Shown: positions 1 to 6,351, counted from the stretch's first letter. The stretch is 7,423 bases of DNA from Gammaproteobacteria bacterium (GCA_024638545.1 JAHEKD010000112.1:1-7423), one strand, 5' to 3'. Notes: generated by a model not told the origin, from the sequence alone. Made by a program: numbers and translations.

Positions 1-599
1 TTTTCCATGTGTAAACCCGCCCCCAACATACCTGAATGTGCACGAATCATGGTTTTGCCTTTGTTTTCTTCAGACCATACATCACCATAACTGGGTATGC
101 CGTCAGCAGGTGCCCATAAATCCGTTCGCCAGGCTATACCCTCTGTTCCCCAAATTTGCGGCAGCCAGTGTGAGCCTTTGTCACCGAAGTTCCACTCCGT
201 GTCACCGACTGCGAGCATAGTAGGGTTGACATTTTCGATGGTAGTAATTCTTGATTTATCCCACGGCTGAAGCAGTTCAAGATCTACCCACTGGCCTGAG
301 CGCATGTTAGTCGGCGAGCAAATATCAATTCCGGCGCCCTTTGTCGCTTTCATTTTATTGATAATTTCTTCGTTTGAACCAATTCCGGTATAGTTCACTT
401 TGATACCGGTTTTTTCCTCAAATTCTGCAAGATAACCTTCCGGAAGATAGTCTGACCACATTAATACATTGACCTCACCGGAAGAAGCCAAAGCTCTTGG
501 GCTGATAACCCAAGGTCCGACTGCTGCGGCACTCAGGGCTACGCCCCCCTTAAGCACTTTTCTACGGTTAATTAAATATGTTGGTGTCTTTTTAGACAT
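1..599 (-). CDS. PotD-like ABC transporter substrate-binding protein, Tat-exported (3' end beyond window)
   Basis: Reading leftward from ATG 599-597, the frame stays open for 199 codons to the window edge, so the C-terminus is missing. The N-terminus has a twin-arginine signal: N-R-R-K-V-L-K at residues 11-17, a hydrophobic stretch to about residue 32, and a likely cleavage after A-L-A at 36-38. The mature start, VNVLMWSDYLPEGYLAEFEE followed by KTGIKV and a GSNEEI segment, is typical of the PotD/PotF family of periplasmic polyamine-type binding proteins, which are about 350 residues long. An AGGAG Shine-Dalgarno (608-612 on the opposite strand) lies 8 nt before the ATG and fixes the start. 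By family the protein delivers a small cationic or related solute to an ABC permease; the ligand cannot be read from the sequence. The permease and ATPase genes would be expected to the left. A broken ureohydrolase lies upstream in the opposite orientation, which hints at polyamine or guanidino substrates, but this is inference. Confidence 0.9.
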   Translation of the reverse strand, partial: MSKKTPTYLINRRKVLKGGVALSAAAVGPWVISPRALASSGEVNVLMWSDYLPEGYLAEFEEKTGIKVNYTGIGSNEEIINKMKATKGAGIDICSPTNMRSGQWVDLELLQPWDKSRITTIENVNPTMLAVGDTEWNFGDKGSHWLPQIWGTEGIAWRTDLWAPADGIPSYGDVWSEENKGKTMIRAHSGMLGAGLHME

Positions 600-675
600 A
601 TGTAGCACTCCTGTATGAATTTAATCCTTAGCATTAAACTAAAAATGACAAGGTTTGATTTAAAACTTAGTACTT

Positions 676-724
676 GATGCGCCCGACTAAACCCACTATG
701 CCAGGTAAAGTCACCGGTCTCATC
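676..724 (-). promoter_or_regulatory. Structured leader hairpin of the binding-protein operon
   Basis: Read on the minus strand, this 49-nt stretch can fold as one long imperfect hairpin. From the base up: GAUG/CAUC (721-724 with 676-679), a 3x3 internal loop, CC/GG (716-717 with 683-684), a 3-nt bulge (713-715), GACU/AGUC (709-712 with 685-688), a symmetric UU/UU loop, ACC/GGU (704-706 with 691-693), and a 10-nt apical loop (694-703). It lies roughly 10-60 nt after the predicted transcription start and about 75 nt before the ATG, where a cis-acting RNA or a DNA operator could act. It does not match a riboswitch class I recognise, and it has no U-tract after it. Confidence 0.4.
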
Positions 725-742
725 GCAAATATTTACACTTAC

Positions 743-770
743 ACTATATCCAAATTTGTCTTAATGGCAA
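743..770 (-). promoter_or_regulatory. Sigma70-like promoter for the binding-protein gene
   Basis: On the minus strand, TTGCCA (765-770) and TATAGT (743-748) are separated by 16 nt. Each hexamer matches the sigma70 consensus at 5 of 6 positions. The predicted start of transcription is near 736, which gives a leader of about 136 nt before the ATG at 599. The -35 box is embedded in an inverted repeat (756-775). Confidence 0.6.
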
Positions 771-775
771 GACAA
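756..775. promoter_or_regulatory. Inverted repeat over the -35 box, candidate operator
   Basis: TTGTCTT (756-762) and AAGACAA (769-775) form a perfect 7-bp inverted repeat with a 6-nt spacer. It covers the predicted -35 hexamer at 765-770, so a dimeric repressor bound here would block the binding-protein promoter. The cognate regulator is unknown. Confidence 0.45.
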
Positions 776-908
776 GATTTTTTAAGCTTGCTTACTGAAT
801 CCTTTGTACATTAAATTGTTTTAATTTTTGCAATTTCCTAATGAGTGGATCTGCATTTCCTTAATTTTTCCTGGATGGAGAGCCTGAAATATTTTTTTAC
901 AAAGAAAC

Positions 909-930
909 CATCAAACGAGCAACTTTGATG
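909..930. repeat. Perfect 7-8-7 inverted repeat
   Basis: CATCAAA (909-915) and TTTGATG (924-930) are exact reverse complements separated by 8 nt. The repeat lies about 90 bases before the ureohydrolase remnant and about 140 bases upstream of the binding-protein promoter. It has the size of a dimeric regulator site, and it is not followed by a T-run on either strand, so it is not an obvious terminator. Confidence 0.35.
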
Positions 931-1017
931 ATTAACGAAGTTGAATTCTATACTGATATATTAAAATCAGATTTCCAAATATTACAGCCATATTAAGCTG
1001 AATGCTTGAAAAAATAT

Positions 1018-1321
1018 ATGACTGAATTCGATTTGCTGGTGGGATGTGCCGACTCTATTCCGGGCAGAATACAGTACCGACCCGGGCGCGTGTGATATCG
1101 CACTGGCAGGTGTTCCCCATAGTGCCGGTAACGGCCCCAGTAAACGCGATCATCATCTGGGGCCGAGAGCAGTGACAGATGAATCAGCTTTGGACCGGCG
1201 TGTTCACATAGACTTACAGCTTGAACCATGGAATGCCAGTACTATTAATGATTTAGGCGATGTTCCACTACCAAAATGTAATAATAATGAACGATATATT
1301 AAGCATATTACAGGATATTGA
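1018..1321 (+). pseudogene. Truncated, frameshifted agmatinase/arginase-family ureohydrolase
   Basis: From 1046 to the TGA at 1319-1321 the frame encodes a recognisable N-terminal part of an agmatinase/guanidinobutyrase-type ureohydrolase: VPTLFRAEYSTDPGACDIAL, then GVPHSAGNG, HLGPRAV, LQLEPWNA and DLGDVPLP. Intact family members are about 310-350 residues and carry Mn-binding GGDHS and DAHxD motifs; neither is present here. The frame ends after HITGY with only 31 bases before the neighbouring gene, so the catalytic two-thirds is gone. At the 5' end, ATG 1018 opens a different frame (MTEFDLLVG) that would join the homologous frame if one G of the GGG at 1041-1043 were removed. I therefore read the start as a +1 frameshift. 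No strong Shine-Dalgarno precedes either ATG 1018 or the GTG at 1046. A functional 91-residue protein is unlikely. Seen: motifs, frameshift, stop. Inferred: an ancestral intact gene on the plus strand. Confidence 0.8.
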
Positions 1322-1347
1322 ATACCGGTTTAGAAAACATGACTGGC

Positions 1348-1368
1348 CGTTATTAAAATACAATAACG
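1348..1368. repeat. AT-rich 7-7-7 inverted repeat at the alcohol dehydrogenase stop codon
   Basis: CGTTATT (1348-1354) and AATAACG (1362-1368) form a perfect 7-bp repeat with a 7-nt spacer, overlapping the final codons and stop (1353-1355) of the minus-strand dehydrogenase gene. It is followed by GGCCAGTC in the sense direction and not by a T-tract. It is therefore at best a weak 3' stabilising hairpin. Confidence 0.3.
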
Positions 1369-2432
1369 TTTCTTAGTGCCTTATCTTCCCTGACTTCATC
1401 AATTGCCAGGTTTATGTCCGCCAGCGGATAACGATTGGTTATCAGTTCATCCAGAAGTAACTCACCTTTTTGATAGAGCTCAATCAGCTCGGGAATGTCT
1501 CTTGGTAGATTTGCAAATCCCATTTTACTGCCGATTATTCTTTGTCCCTCATTTGCGATCACGGTAGCGTCGATGTCCGGATGATCACCATTTGCAGGCA
1601 TGCCGACAAGTACGATTGTGCCGTCACGTGCCAGTATCTCAATGCCCTGCTCTATGGCCTTTGAACTTCCTGCAGTCATGAACACAAACTCCACACCCCT
1701 GCCATTTGTCAGGTCATTGATCTTCTGCACAGTATTTTGATGCAGCGGATTTATTGTTGCTGTAGCACCGAAGGTCCTGGCAGTGAGCAGTTTCTGATCC
1801 ACGAGGTCAATGGCGATAATAGGATCAGCAGATTTTAGCCTTGCGCCTTGAATCGAATTCAATCCCACGCCACCGCATCCGATGACAGCAACACTTTGGC
1901 CTGGCAGCACACTGGTAGTATTTGTCACCGCCCCCAGTCCGGTAATCACACCGCATGAAAGTAATGACGCACTGTCCATGGGCATCGTATCGGGAATACT
2001 AACCACCTGTGATTGCTCGACAACCACTTGTTCTGCGAACGCCGCTGTTCTCAATCCATGGCCAATAATACTGCCCGACATATCTGTGAGAGGACTTTTC
2101 TCATCCAGGGCGAACTTAGTTTCGCACAGTGAGAACTTTCCCCTTTCACAACAATAGCAGTGACCACATGAGCGAATCAGCGTTACCAGAACAGCATCAC
2201 CCGGTTTCACGCTGATAACATTGTTTCCTATTTCTTCAACAATCCCTGCAGCCTCGTGACCGAACACCATTGGAGGTGTGCCGCCCCAGCCTCCATCCAT
2301 ATACGTCAGATCAGAATGGCATATTGCACAGGCATGAATCCTCACTTTGACCTCGCCCTCATTTGGCGAGGCAAGATTTAATTCCTCTATCGTCAATGGC
2401 AGTGAAAAATCTCGACAAACGGCTGCTTTCAT
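1353..2432 (-). CDS. Zinc-dependent MDR-family alcohol dehydrogenase
   Basis: The 359-residue product is a complete medium-chain dehydrogenase/reductase, which oxidises an alcohol or reduces an aldehyde with NAD(H) in the cytoplasm. Visible residues, numbered from ATG 2432: catalytic zinc ligands C38, H59-E60 and C160; a four-cysteine structural zinc site C89-x2-C92-x2-C95-x7-C103; a Rossmann GCGGVG loop at 185-190; and D209 at the end of the next strand, which favours NAD over NADP. The C-terminus ends in RNVIVF, as in many relatives. I prefer ATG 2432 because GAGG (2439-2442, opposite strand) sits 6 nt upstream. An in-frame ATG at 2444 would add four residues but has no Shine-Dalgarno. The gene is divergent from the MocR regulator across 170 bases with several repeats, so it is a plausible MocR target. 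The natural substrate is not determinable from sequence. Confidence 0.93.
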   Translation of the reverse strand: MKAAVCRDFSLPLTIEELNLASPNEGEVKVRIHACAICHSDLTYMDGGWGGTPPMVFGHEAAGIVEEIGNNVISVKPGDAVLVTLIRSCGHCYCCERGKFSLCETKFALDEKSPLTDMSGSIIGHGLRTAAFAEQVVVEQSQVVSIPDTMPMDSASLLSCGVITGLGAVTNTTSVLPGQSVAVIGCGGVGLNSIQGARLKSADPIIAIDLVDQKLLTARTFGATATINPLHQNTVQKINDLTNGRGVEFVFMTAGSSKAIEQGIEILARDGTIVLVGMPANGDHPDIDATVIANEGQRIIGSKMGFANLPRDIPELIELYQKGELLLDELITNRYPLADINLAIDEVREDKALRNVIVF

Positions 2433-2455
2433 CGCTAACCTCATTTTGATCTGAA

Positions 2456-2484
2456 TTGAAATCCAGTTTATACATTAATTTCAA
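2456..2484. promoter_or_regulatory. Inverted repeat upstream of the alcohol dehydrogenase
   Basis: TTGAAAT (2456-2462) and ATTTCAA (2478-2484) are exact reverse complements separated by 15 nt. They lie just upstream of the dehydrogenase start codon at 2432, within the probable promoter or leader. The spacing fits two adjacent half-sites on the DNA better than an RNA hairpin. Candidate regulator site only. Confidence 0.3.
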
Positions 2485-2524
2485 CCTCAATAATAGAATT
2501 AGACAGTTAACAATTTGGATTATT

Positions 2525-2565
2525 GGAATATAGCTTTGATATTCCCTCAATGCTGGGTTATGCTG
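2525..2565. promoter_or_regulatory. Inverted and direct repeats in the divergent dehydrogenase-MocR promoter region
   Basis: GGAATAT (2525-2531) and ATATTCC (2539-2545) form a perfect 7-7-7 inverted repeat. Next to it, ATGCTG occurs twice at a 10-bp period (2550-2555 and 2560-2565). GTCAA is also repeated at 2571-2575 and 2586-2590. MocR-family proteins commonly bind direct or mixed repeats in front of their own gene and a divergent target, so this is the likeliest operator region for the MocR at 2603. No clear -35/-10 pair was found for either gene. Confidence 0.4.
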
Positions 2566-2602
2566 AACAGGTCAACTGTAGATATGTCAATGAACTTCCA
2601 AC

Positions 2603-4084
2603 ATGAGCCGTCACTCCCTGTTTCATCTGGATAAAAATGCAACAGGCAGCCTGCAGCATCAAATTCGAGAATTACTGGTTAAGGCGATTCTGGATGACCA
2701 TCTACCCGCTGATAGTGCACTCCCCTCCTGCAGAAGTCTGGCCAGACAACTTGGCGTGGGACGAAATACAGTAGTAATCGCTTATCAGACTCTTGTTGAT
2801 GACGGCTACCTGATTTCGAGAGAACGCAGCGGTCATTATGTAAATAAGGACTTGCCCCAGATCTCATTATCAAAGCATAAGCAAAATGAAAAAACACAAA
2901 ACGCAGACTGGACCCATAGAATAAAGATTAGCCCATCGAGGTTGCCGCATTTAAACAAACCTGTAAACTGGCGAGATTCCCCTTTCCCCTTCGTCTATGG
3001 CCAGTTTGATCCAACCCTGTTTCCAATTGCTGACTGGCGGGAGTGTGTACGTGAGTCTGTTGCAATATCGGCCATCCACGAATGGGCCGGAGATCGTTTT
3101 GACCGTGATGATCCGCAGCTGACGCATCAAGTGAAAACGCGCCTGTTGCCAAGACGCGGAATATGGGTTGATGATGATCAGATCCTGATTACCAGCGGCA
3201 CGCAGCATGCACAATTTCTGATATCGCAGTTACTAACTGATAGTAAATCGGTGATTGGCATGGAAGACCCCGGCTATTTTGATGCACGAAATGTATTGGG
3301 TTTGAATAATCCGCAATTCCTGCCGCTGGAAATTGATAAAAATGGTGTAAAGATTAACAGCACAATCGATCATTGCGATTTAATCTATACGACACCAAGC
3401 CATCACTATCCAACGACAGCAACCATGCCGCTGAAACGCCGTCAGCTGCTTCTGAAAAAAGCCGCGGAAAATAATATTATTATTCTTGAAGATGATTACG
3501 AGACAGAGAACAATTTCTTTTCAGATCAGCCTGTCCCCACTTTGAGAAGCCTCGATACACATGACTGTGTCCTGTATATGGGCAGCCTTTCAAAAACGCT
3601 GGCACCCGGATTAAGGATGGGTTACCTGGTTGGTCCGGCGGAACTAATAAAAGAAGCACGTGCTTACAGACGTTTAATGATGCGCCACATGCCTGCTAAC
3701 AATCAGCAAATTATCGCCTTGTTTATCAAGCGTGGTCATTATGATTCACTGGTTCATAAAATGCACAACGAATTTAGGTCACGCTGGAAATTAATGGATG
3801 CGGCTTTAGAAAAGCATCTTGGAAGATATGTTAACTATTTCAGCTCAGGCGGCACCTCATTCTGGATTCAGGGACCAAACTGGCTGGATGCAGATCATCT
3901 TCAGCGCAAAGCTGCAAATGCCGGAATATTAATCGAGGCCGGTTCTGTATTTTTTATGAAGAAACCCAATTTCAACAACCATTTTCTGCTTGGCTACTCC
4001 TCTATATCTCGAGAAAAGATTGAGCCTGGCATTAAAATGCTCAGTGAAGTCATTTTGAGCTTGAAGCAAGCACAGAAAAGTTAA
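2603..4084 (+). CDS. MocR-family (GntR/aminotransferase-like) transcriptional regulator, TauR-like
   Basis: A full-length 493-residue MocR protein. Residues about 13-82 form the GntR winged helix, with the helix-turn-helix around 42-70 (SCRSLARQLGVGRNTVVIAY). A linker of about 40 residues follows, then a fold-type I aminotransferase-like domain from about 125. PLP-site elements are present: TSGTQHA (197-203), TPSHHYPTT (264-272), EDDYE (296-300) and the PLP lysine K331 in SLSKTLAPGLRMGY. Such proteins sense an amine or amino acid through PLP and regulate catabolic genes. The overall sequence resembles the TauR-like branch, but assigning taurine as effector is inference. Unusually, the expected arginine of the C-terminal R-L-G-F/Y-S motif is L462 (FLLGYSS), so carboxylate anchoring may be lost. 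The start at 2603 is set by the conserved N-terminus; no good Shine-Dalgarno precedes it, which fits low, autoregulated expression. Confidence 0.95.
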   Translation: MSRHSLFHLDKNATGSLQHQIRELLVKAILDDHLPADSALPSCRSLARQLGVGRNTVVIAYQTLVDDGYLISRERSGHYVNKDLPQISLSKHKQNEKTQNADWTHRIKISPSRLPHLNKPVNWRDSPFPFVYGQFDPTLFPIADWRECVRESVAISAIHEWAGDRFDRDDPQLTHQVKTRLLPRRGIWVDDDQILITSGTQHAQFLISQLLTDSKSVIGMEDPGYFDARNVLGLNNPQFLPLEIDKNGVKINSTIDHCDLIYTTPSHHYPTTATMPLKRRQLLLKKAAENNIIILEDDYETENNFFSDQPVPTLRSLDTHDCVLYMGSLSKTLAPGLRMGYLVGPAELIKEARAYRRLMMRHMPANNQQIIALFIKRGHYDSLVHKMHNEFRSRWKLMDAALEKHLGRYVNYFSSGGTSFWIQGPNWLDADHLQRKAANAGILIEAGSVFFMKKPNFNNHFLLGYSSISREKIEPGIKMLSEVILSLKQAQKS

Positions 4085-4417
4085 TTCTCAGCTTACAGTC
4101 AAACGCCGCTCACCTATATTAAACGCCCAATTCCCCGGACTGTACCGGTTTATATTGAGATTGAATTCTCCTGGCTGAGGCAGTCAGTCGCCGTTGGATA
4201 ATCATGCTTGTTTCTGAATGAACTGAACTTGTTCTATTTATCAAGTGCATTTCTGATCGTATGTATCGACTGGCGGACGGTTGTTCCTGCATCAAAGTTT
4301 TACTCCGTTAGCTCCAATCACAATACCCCACGGCCCATGGAAACTGTATTAGAATAGTTCTGATAGACTATTGTAGTGGCGAGCTGGCCACGTTTGTATT
4401 AATCAGGAGAATAGAAG
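4085..4417. other. Intergenic region between the MocR gene and ald
   Basis: These 333 bases contain no credible gene in any frame and no clear terminator for the MocR gene. A short GAAC-TT-GTTC palindrome lies at 4225-4234. The last 70 bases carry two inverted repeats and the ald ribosome-binding site, listed separately. I could not identify a convincing -35/-10 pair, although TAGAAT (4350-4355) is a possible -10. Confidence 0.6.
4353..4391. promoter_or_regulatory. Two consecutive inverted repeats in front of ald, candidate operator or leader hairpin
   Basis: AATAGT (4353-4358) and ACTATT (4367-4372) form a 6-8-6 palindrome. Four bases further on, GTGGC (4376-4380) and GCCAC (4387-4391) form a 5-6-5 palindrome whose spacer itself contains AGCT. 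They end 14 bases before the AGGAGA Shine-Dalgarno of ald (4405-4410, 7 nt before ATG 4418). The first could be a dimeric regulator site. The second is GC-rich enough to form a small mRNA hairpin. Which regulator acts here is unknown. Confidence 0.4.
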
Positions 4418-5536
4418 ATGTTAATCGGTGTACCAAAAGAGATAAAAAATCATGAATATCGTGTTGGCCTGACACCAACGAGTGTCCGGGAAATGATACA
4501 TCATGGACATGAAGTCATTGTGCAGACAAATGCAGGTGAAGGTATTGGCGCAGGAGACGCAGAGTATGAAGCTGCTGGCGCAAAAATCATCGAAACTGCT
4601 AAAGAAATCTTTGACAGCGCCCAAATGATTGTCAAAGTTAAAGAACCGCAGCCTGTTGAGTGCGCAATGCTCAGGCCGGATCAGATCTTATATACATATT
4701 TACATCTTGCTCCGGATCCTGATCAAACTAAGGCATTGGTCGATAGCGGCTGTGTCGCTATTGCGTATGAAACCGTAACATCACCCTATGGCGGACTACC
4801 GCTCTTAGCCCCAATGTCCAAAGTGGCGGGACGCATGTCTATACAGGCGGGAGCGTACTGTCTTGAACATCCACACGGCGGCCTCGGAATGCTTCTGGGC
4901 GGCGTACCTGGAGTAGATCCTTCCAAAGTTGTTATTTTGGGAGCCGGAATGGTTGGTACTCACGCGACTCATATTGCTGTCGGAATGGGTGCAGATGTCT
5001 GGGTGATAGATAGAAATGTCGATGTCCTGGAAGCACACTGGAAGCACTTTGGCCGCAATACCAATACAGTCTATTCCACCGCTGACTCTGTTGAAAAACA
5101 TGTACTGGAAGCAGATCTGGTTATCGGCGGCGTACTGATTCCGGGGGCAGCTGCTCCAAAATTGGTTACGGCAGATATGGTTAAAAGAATGAAACCCGGA
5201 TCTGTAATCGTTGACGTCGCTATTGACCAGGGTGGATGTTGTGAAACATCTAAAGCGACAACCCATGCTGAGCCTACATACGTTGTCGACGATGTTGTTC
5301 ATTACTGTGTTGCCAACATGCCTGGTGGTGTTCCCCGAACTTCAACCTATGCATTAAATAATGCTACATTGCCTTATGCGTTGGCACTGGCAGACAAAGG
5401 CTACAAAACGGCTTTAATGGATGATCCGCATCTTAAGAACGGGCTCAACGTACATAAAGGAAGGATTACCTACAAAGAAGTTGCCCAAACCCTTGGCTAC
5501 GACTATCAGCCTGCAGATGAAGCATTATCTGCATGA
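4418..5536 (+). CDS. ald: Alanine dehydrogenase
   Basis: A complete 372-residue L-alanine dehydrogenase, the usual family length (about 370). It catalyses NAD-dependent oxidative deamination of L-alanine to pyruvate and ammonium, or the reverse, in the cytoplasm as an oligomer. Known active-site residues fall at their canonical numbers: R15 and K75 for substrate binding, H96 as the acid/base, and D270. The NAD-binding loop is GAGMVG at 175-180, with D198 at the end of the next strand. An excellent Shine-Dalgarno, AGGAGA, lies 7 nt before the ATG. The gene is monocistronic as seen: it follows the MocR gene by 333 bases and ends before a strong terminator. In taurine-degrading bacteria Ald removes the alanine made by taurine:pyruvate aminotransferase; that role is inferred here from the Pta and MocR neighbours. 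General alanine catabolism is an equally simple explanation. Confidence 0.98.
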   Translation: MLIGVPKEIKNHEYRVGLTPTSVREMIHHGHEVIVQTNAGEGIGAGDAEYEAAGAKIIETAKEIFDSAQMIVKVKEPQPVECAMLRPDQILYTYLHLAPDPDQTKALVDSGCVAIAYETVTSPYGGLPLLAPMSKVAGRMSIQAGAYCLEHPHGGLGMLLGGVPGVDPSKVVILGAGMVGTHATHIAVGMGADVWVIDRNVDVLEAHWKHFGRNTNTVYSTADSVEKHVLEADLVIGGVLIPGAAAPKLVTADMVKRMKPGSVIVDVAIDQGGCCETSKATTHAEPTYVVDDVVHYCVANMPGGVPRTSTYALNNATLPYALALADKGYKTALMDDPHLKNGLNVHKGRITYKEVAQTLGYDYQPADEALSA

Positions 5537-5542
5537 AATCCC

Positions 5543-5562
5543 AGCCTGTGAGTAAGCAGGCT
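5543..5562. repeat. Small hairpin just after the ald stop codon
   Basis: AGCCTG (5543-5548) and CAGGCT (5557-5562) form a perfect 6-bp repeat with an 8-nt loop, 6 bases after the ald stop. No T-run follows, so it may protect the mRNA 3' end but is unlikely to terminate alone. The real terminator is about 110 bases downstream. Confidence 0.35.
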
Positions 5563-5631
5563 TGAACCCGGCTGTCCTTTCCTGCAAGTTGTGCTTTCAG
5601 GACCAGTCAGTTAGTCAGAATAATTGAAATG

Positions 5632-5652
5632 TTCAGTTCTGGCTGAACAGAA
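5632..5652. repeat. Imperfect palindrome between ald and its terminator
   Basis: TTCAGTTC (5632-5639) and GAACAGAA (5645-5652) pair at 7 of 8 positions around a 5-nt spacer. It lies 21 bases before the terminator stem. Function unknown; it could be a second mRNA hairpin. Confidence 0.25.
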
Positions 5653-5673
5653 ATCAGCTATCAGGCATAAAAT

Positions 5674-5701
5674 AAAACAGGGCAGATTACTGCCCTGTTT
5701 T
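5674..5701. terminator. Strong bidirectional Rho-independent terminator between ald and the TetR gene
   Basis: A perfect 12-bp stem, AAAACAGGGCAG (5674-5685) with CTGCCCTGTTTT (5690-5701), closes a 4-nt ATTA loop. It is followed by TTTTATATTT on the plus strand and TTTTATTTTA on the minus strand. It lies between two convergent genes and should stop transcription from both. Confidence 0.92.
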
Positions 5702-5746
5702 ATATTTACCTATTTTGTATTTTTTATTCCCCGTAATTCTCGCTCG

Positions 5747-6334
5747 TCACTCTTTTAATGCATTGATCAGTCTGGTTCCCGCCGCCATTATGTGGGTGGC
5801 ATCAGCATCCTTAATCTCCAGCGGAGCCAGAGTCGCAAAATTAATACTTAAACTGACTAACGCAATTGCTGTCGCCTCCAGCTCATTTTTCGTGGCCTTG
5901 GGCTTGAATTTCCGAAGTTGTTGAACAACCCAGTCGATATATTCCAAATACCATCTAGATAGCAGTTTCTTTACAAACGGGTAGCGGTATGAAATTGAGT
6001 AAAGGTTGACAAACACAATAATCCGCTCAGGCGTCGTCAACCTTGATTGCATAAATATGATAATCAGCAAATCATTCGAGGATGATCCAAGCTGGTCGAG
6101 CAGTTTGCCGGCTGATGTTAGTATTTTGGTATATTCTGACACAATCGATTTGGTCAGTTCATAGATCAGCGCTTCACGATTGCCAATGAAATGACGAAGT
6201 GCAGGGCGCTGTATTCCCGATTCTGCGGCGATTTTCTCGAGTTGAGCGCCACTAATGCCGTTACGAACGATACAACGCTCGAACGCGCTGACAATTTCCT
6301 TGGCACGCTGGTCTTTAATACTAAGACGCGGCAT
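5747..6334 (-). CDS. TetR-family transcriptional regulator
   Basis: The 195-residue product has the length and layout of a TetR-family repressor. The N-terminal DNA-binding domain covers about residues 8-55: the helix-turn-helix is QLEKIAAESGIQRPALRHFI (31-50), followed by the family-typical GNREALIYEL. The rest, from about residue 60, is an all-helical dimerisation and ligand domain (for example TPERIIVFVNLYSISYRYPF at about 100-119) without similarity I can name. The sequence does not show the ligand. The gene is convergent with ald and lies downstream of the phosphotransacylase in the same orientation, 333 bases away, so it probably has its own promoter. The start at ATG 6334 fits the conserved N-terminus; only a weak GGGT lies upstream. 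TetR proteins often repress themselves and a neighbour, but no matching operator pair was found. Confidence 0.93.
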   Translation of the reverse strand: MPRLSIKDQRAKEIVSAFERCIVRNGISGAQLEKIAAESGIQRPALRHFIGNREALIYELTKSIVSEYTKILTSAGKLLDQLGSSSNDLLIIIFMQSRLTTPERIIVFVNLYSISYRYPFVKKLLSRWYLEYIDWVVQQLRKFKPKATKNELEATAIALVSLSINFATLAPLEIKDADATHIMAAGTRLINALKE

Positions 6335-6351
6335 ACATACCCATATTTGGC

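Larger units (their letters stand above)
600..1017. other. Intergenic region upstream of the binding-protein gene and the ureohydrolase remnant
   Basis: No credible gene is visible in these 418 bases on either strand. The left half holds the promoter, operator-like repeat and leader hairpin of the binding-protein gene, listed separately. The right half is AT-rich and contains a 7-8-7 inverted repeat at 909-930 and a weaker CTGAT/ATCAG repeat at 953-970. These probably belonged to the control region of the now broken ureohydrolase gene. I could not find a convincing rightward promoter. Confidence 0.6.

Noticed and set aside
38..220. Plus-strand open frame of 60 codons
   Set aside because: It lies antisense inside the binding-protein gene and has no family-like sequence or ribosome-binding site.
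993..1229. Minus-strand open frame of 78 codons
   Set aside because: It is the shadow of the ureohydrolase remnant; the plus-strand frame holds the recognisable motifs.
2433..2444. Upstream ATG at 2444 as the dehydrogenase start
   Set aside because: It has no Shine-Dalgarno and adds four residues before the usual MKAAV start, while GAGG is well placed for ATG 2432.
2359..2550. Minus-strand open frame of 63 codons overlapping the dehydrogenase start
   Set aside because: It covers the promoter region and the 5' end of the real gene in another frame, with no recognisable protein features.
1324..4152. The 10-mer TACCGGTTTA occurs near 1324 and again near 4143, suggesting a deletion or insertion scar
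   Set aside because: Dozens of shared 10-mers are expected by chance in a window this size, and the flanks do not match.
4805..5302. Minus-strand open frame of 165 codons inside ald
   Set aside because: Despite its length it is fully antisense to a gene with all catalytic residues in place. Its Cys/His/Asn/Ser-rich product looks like a shadow translation.
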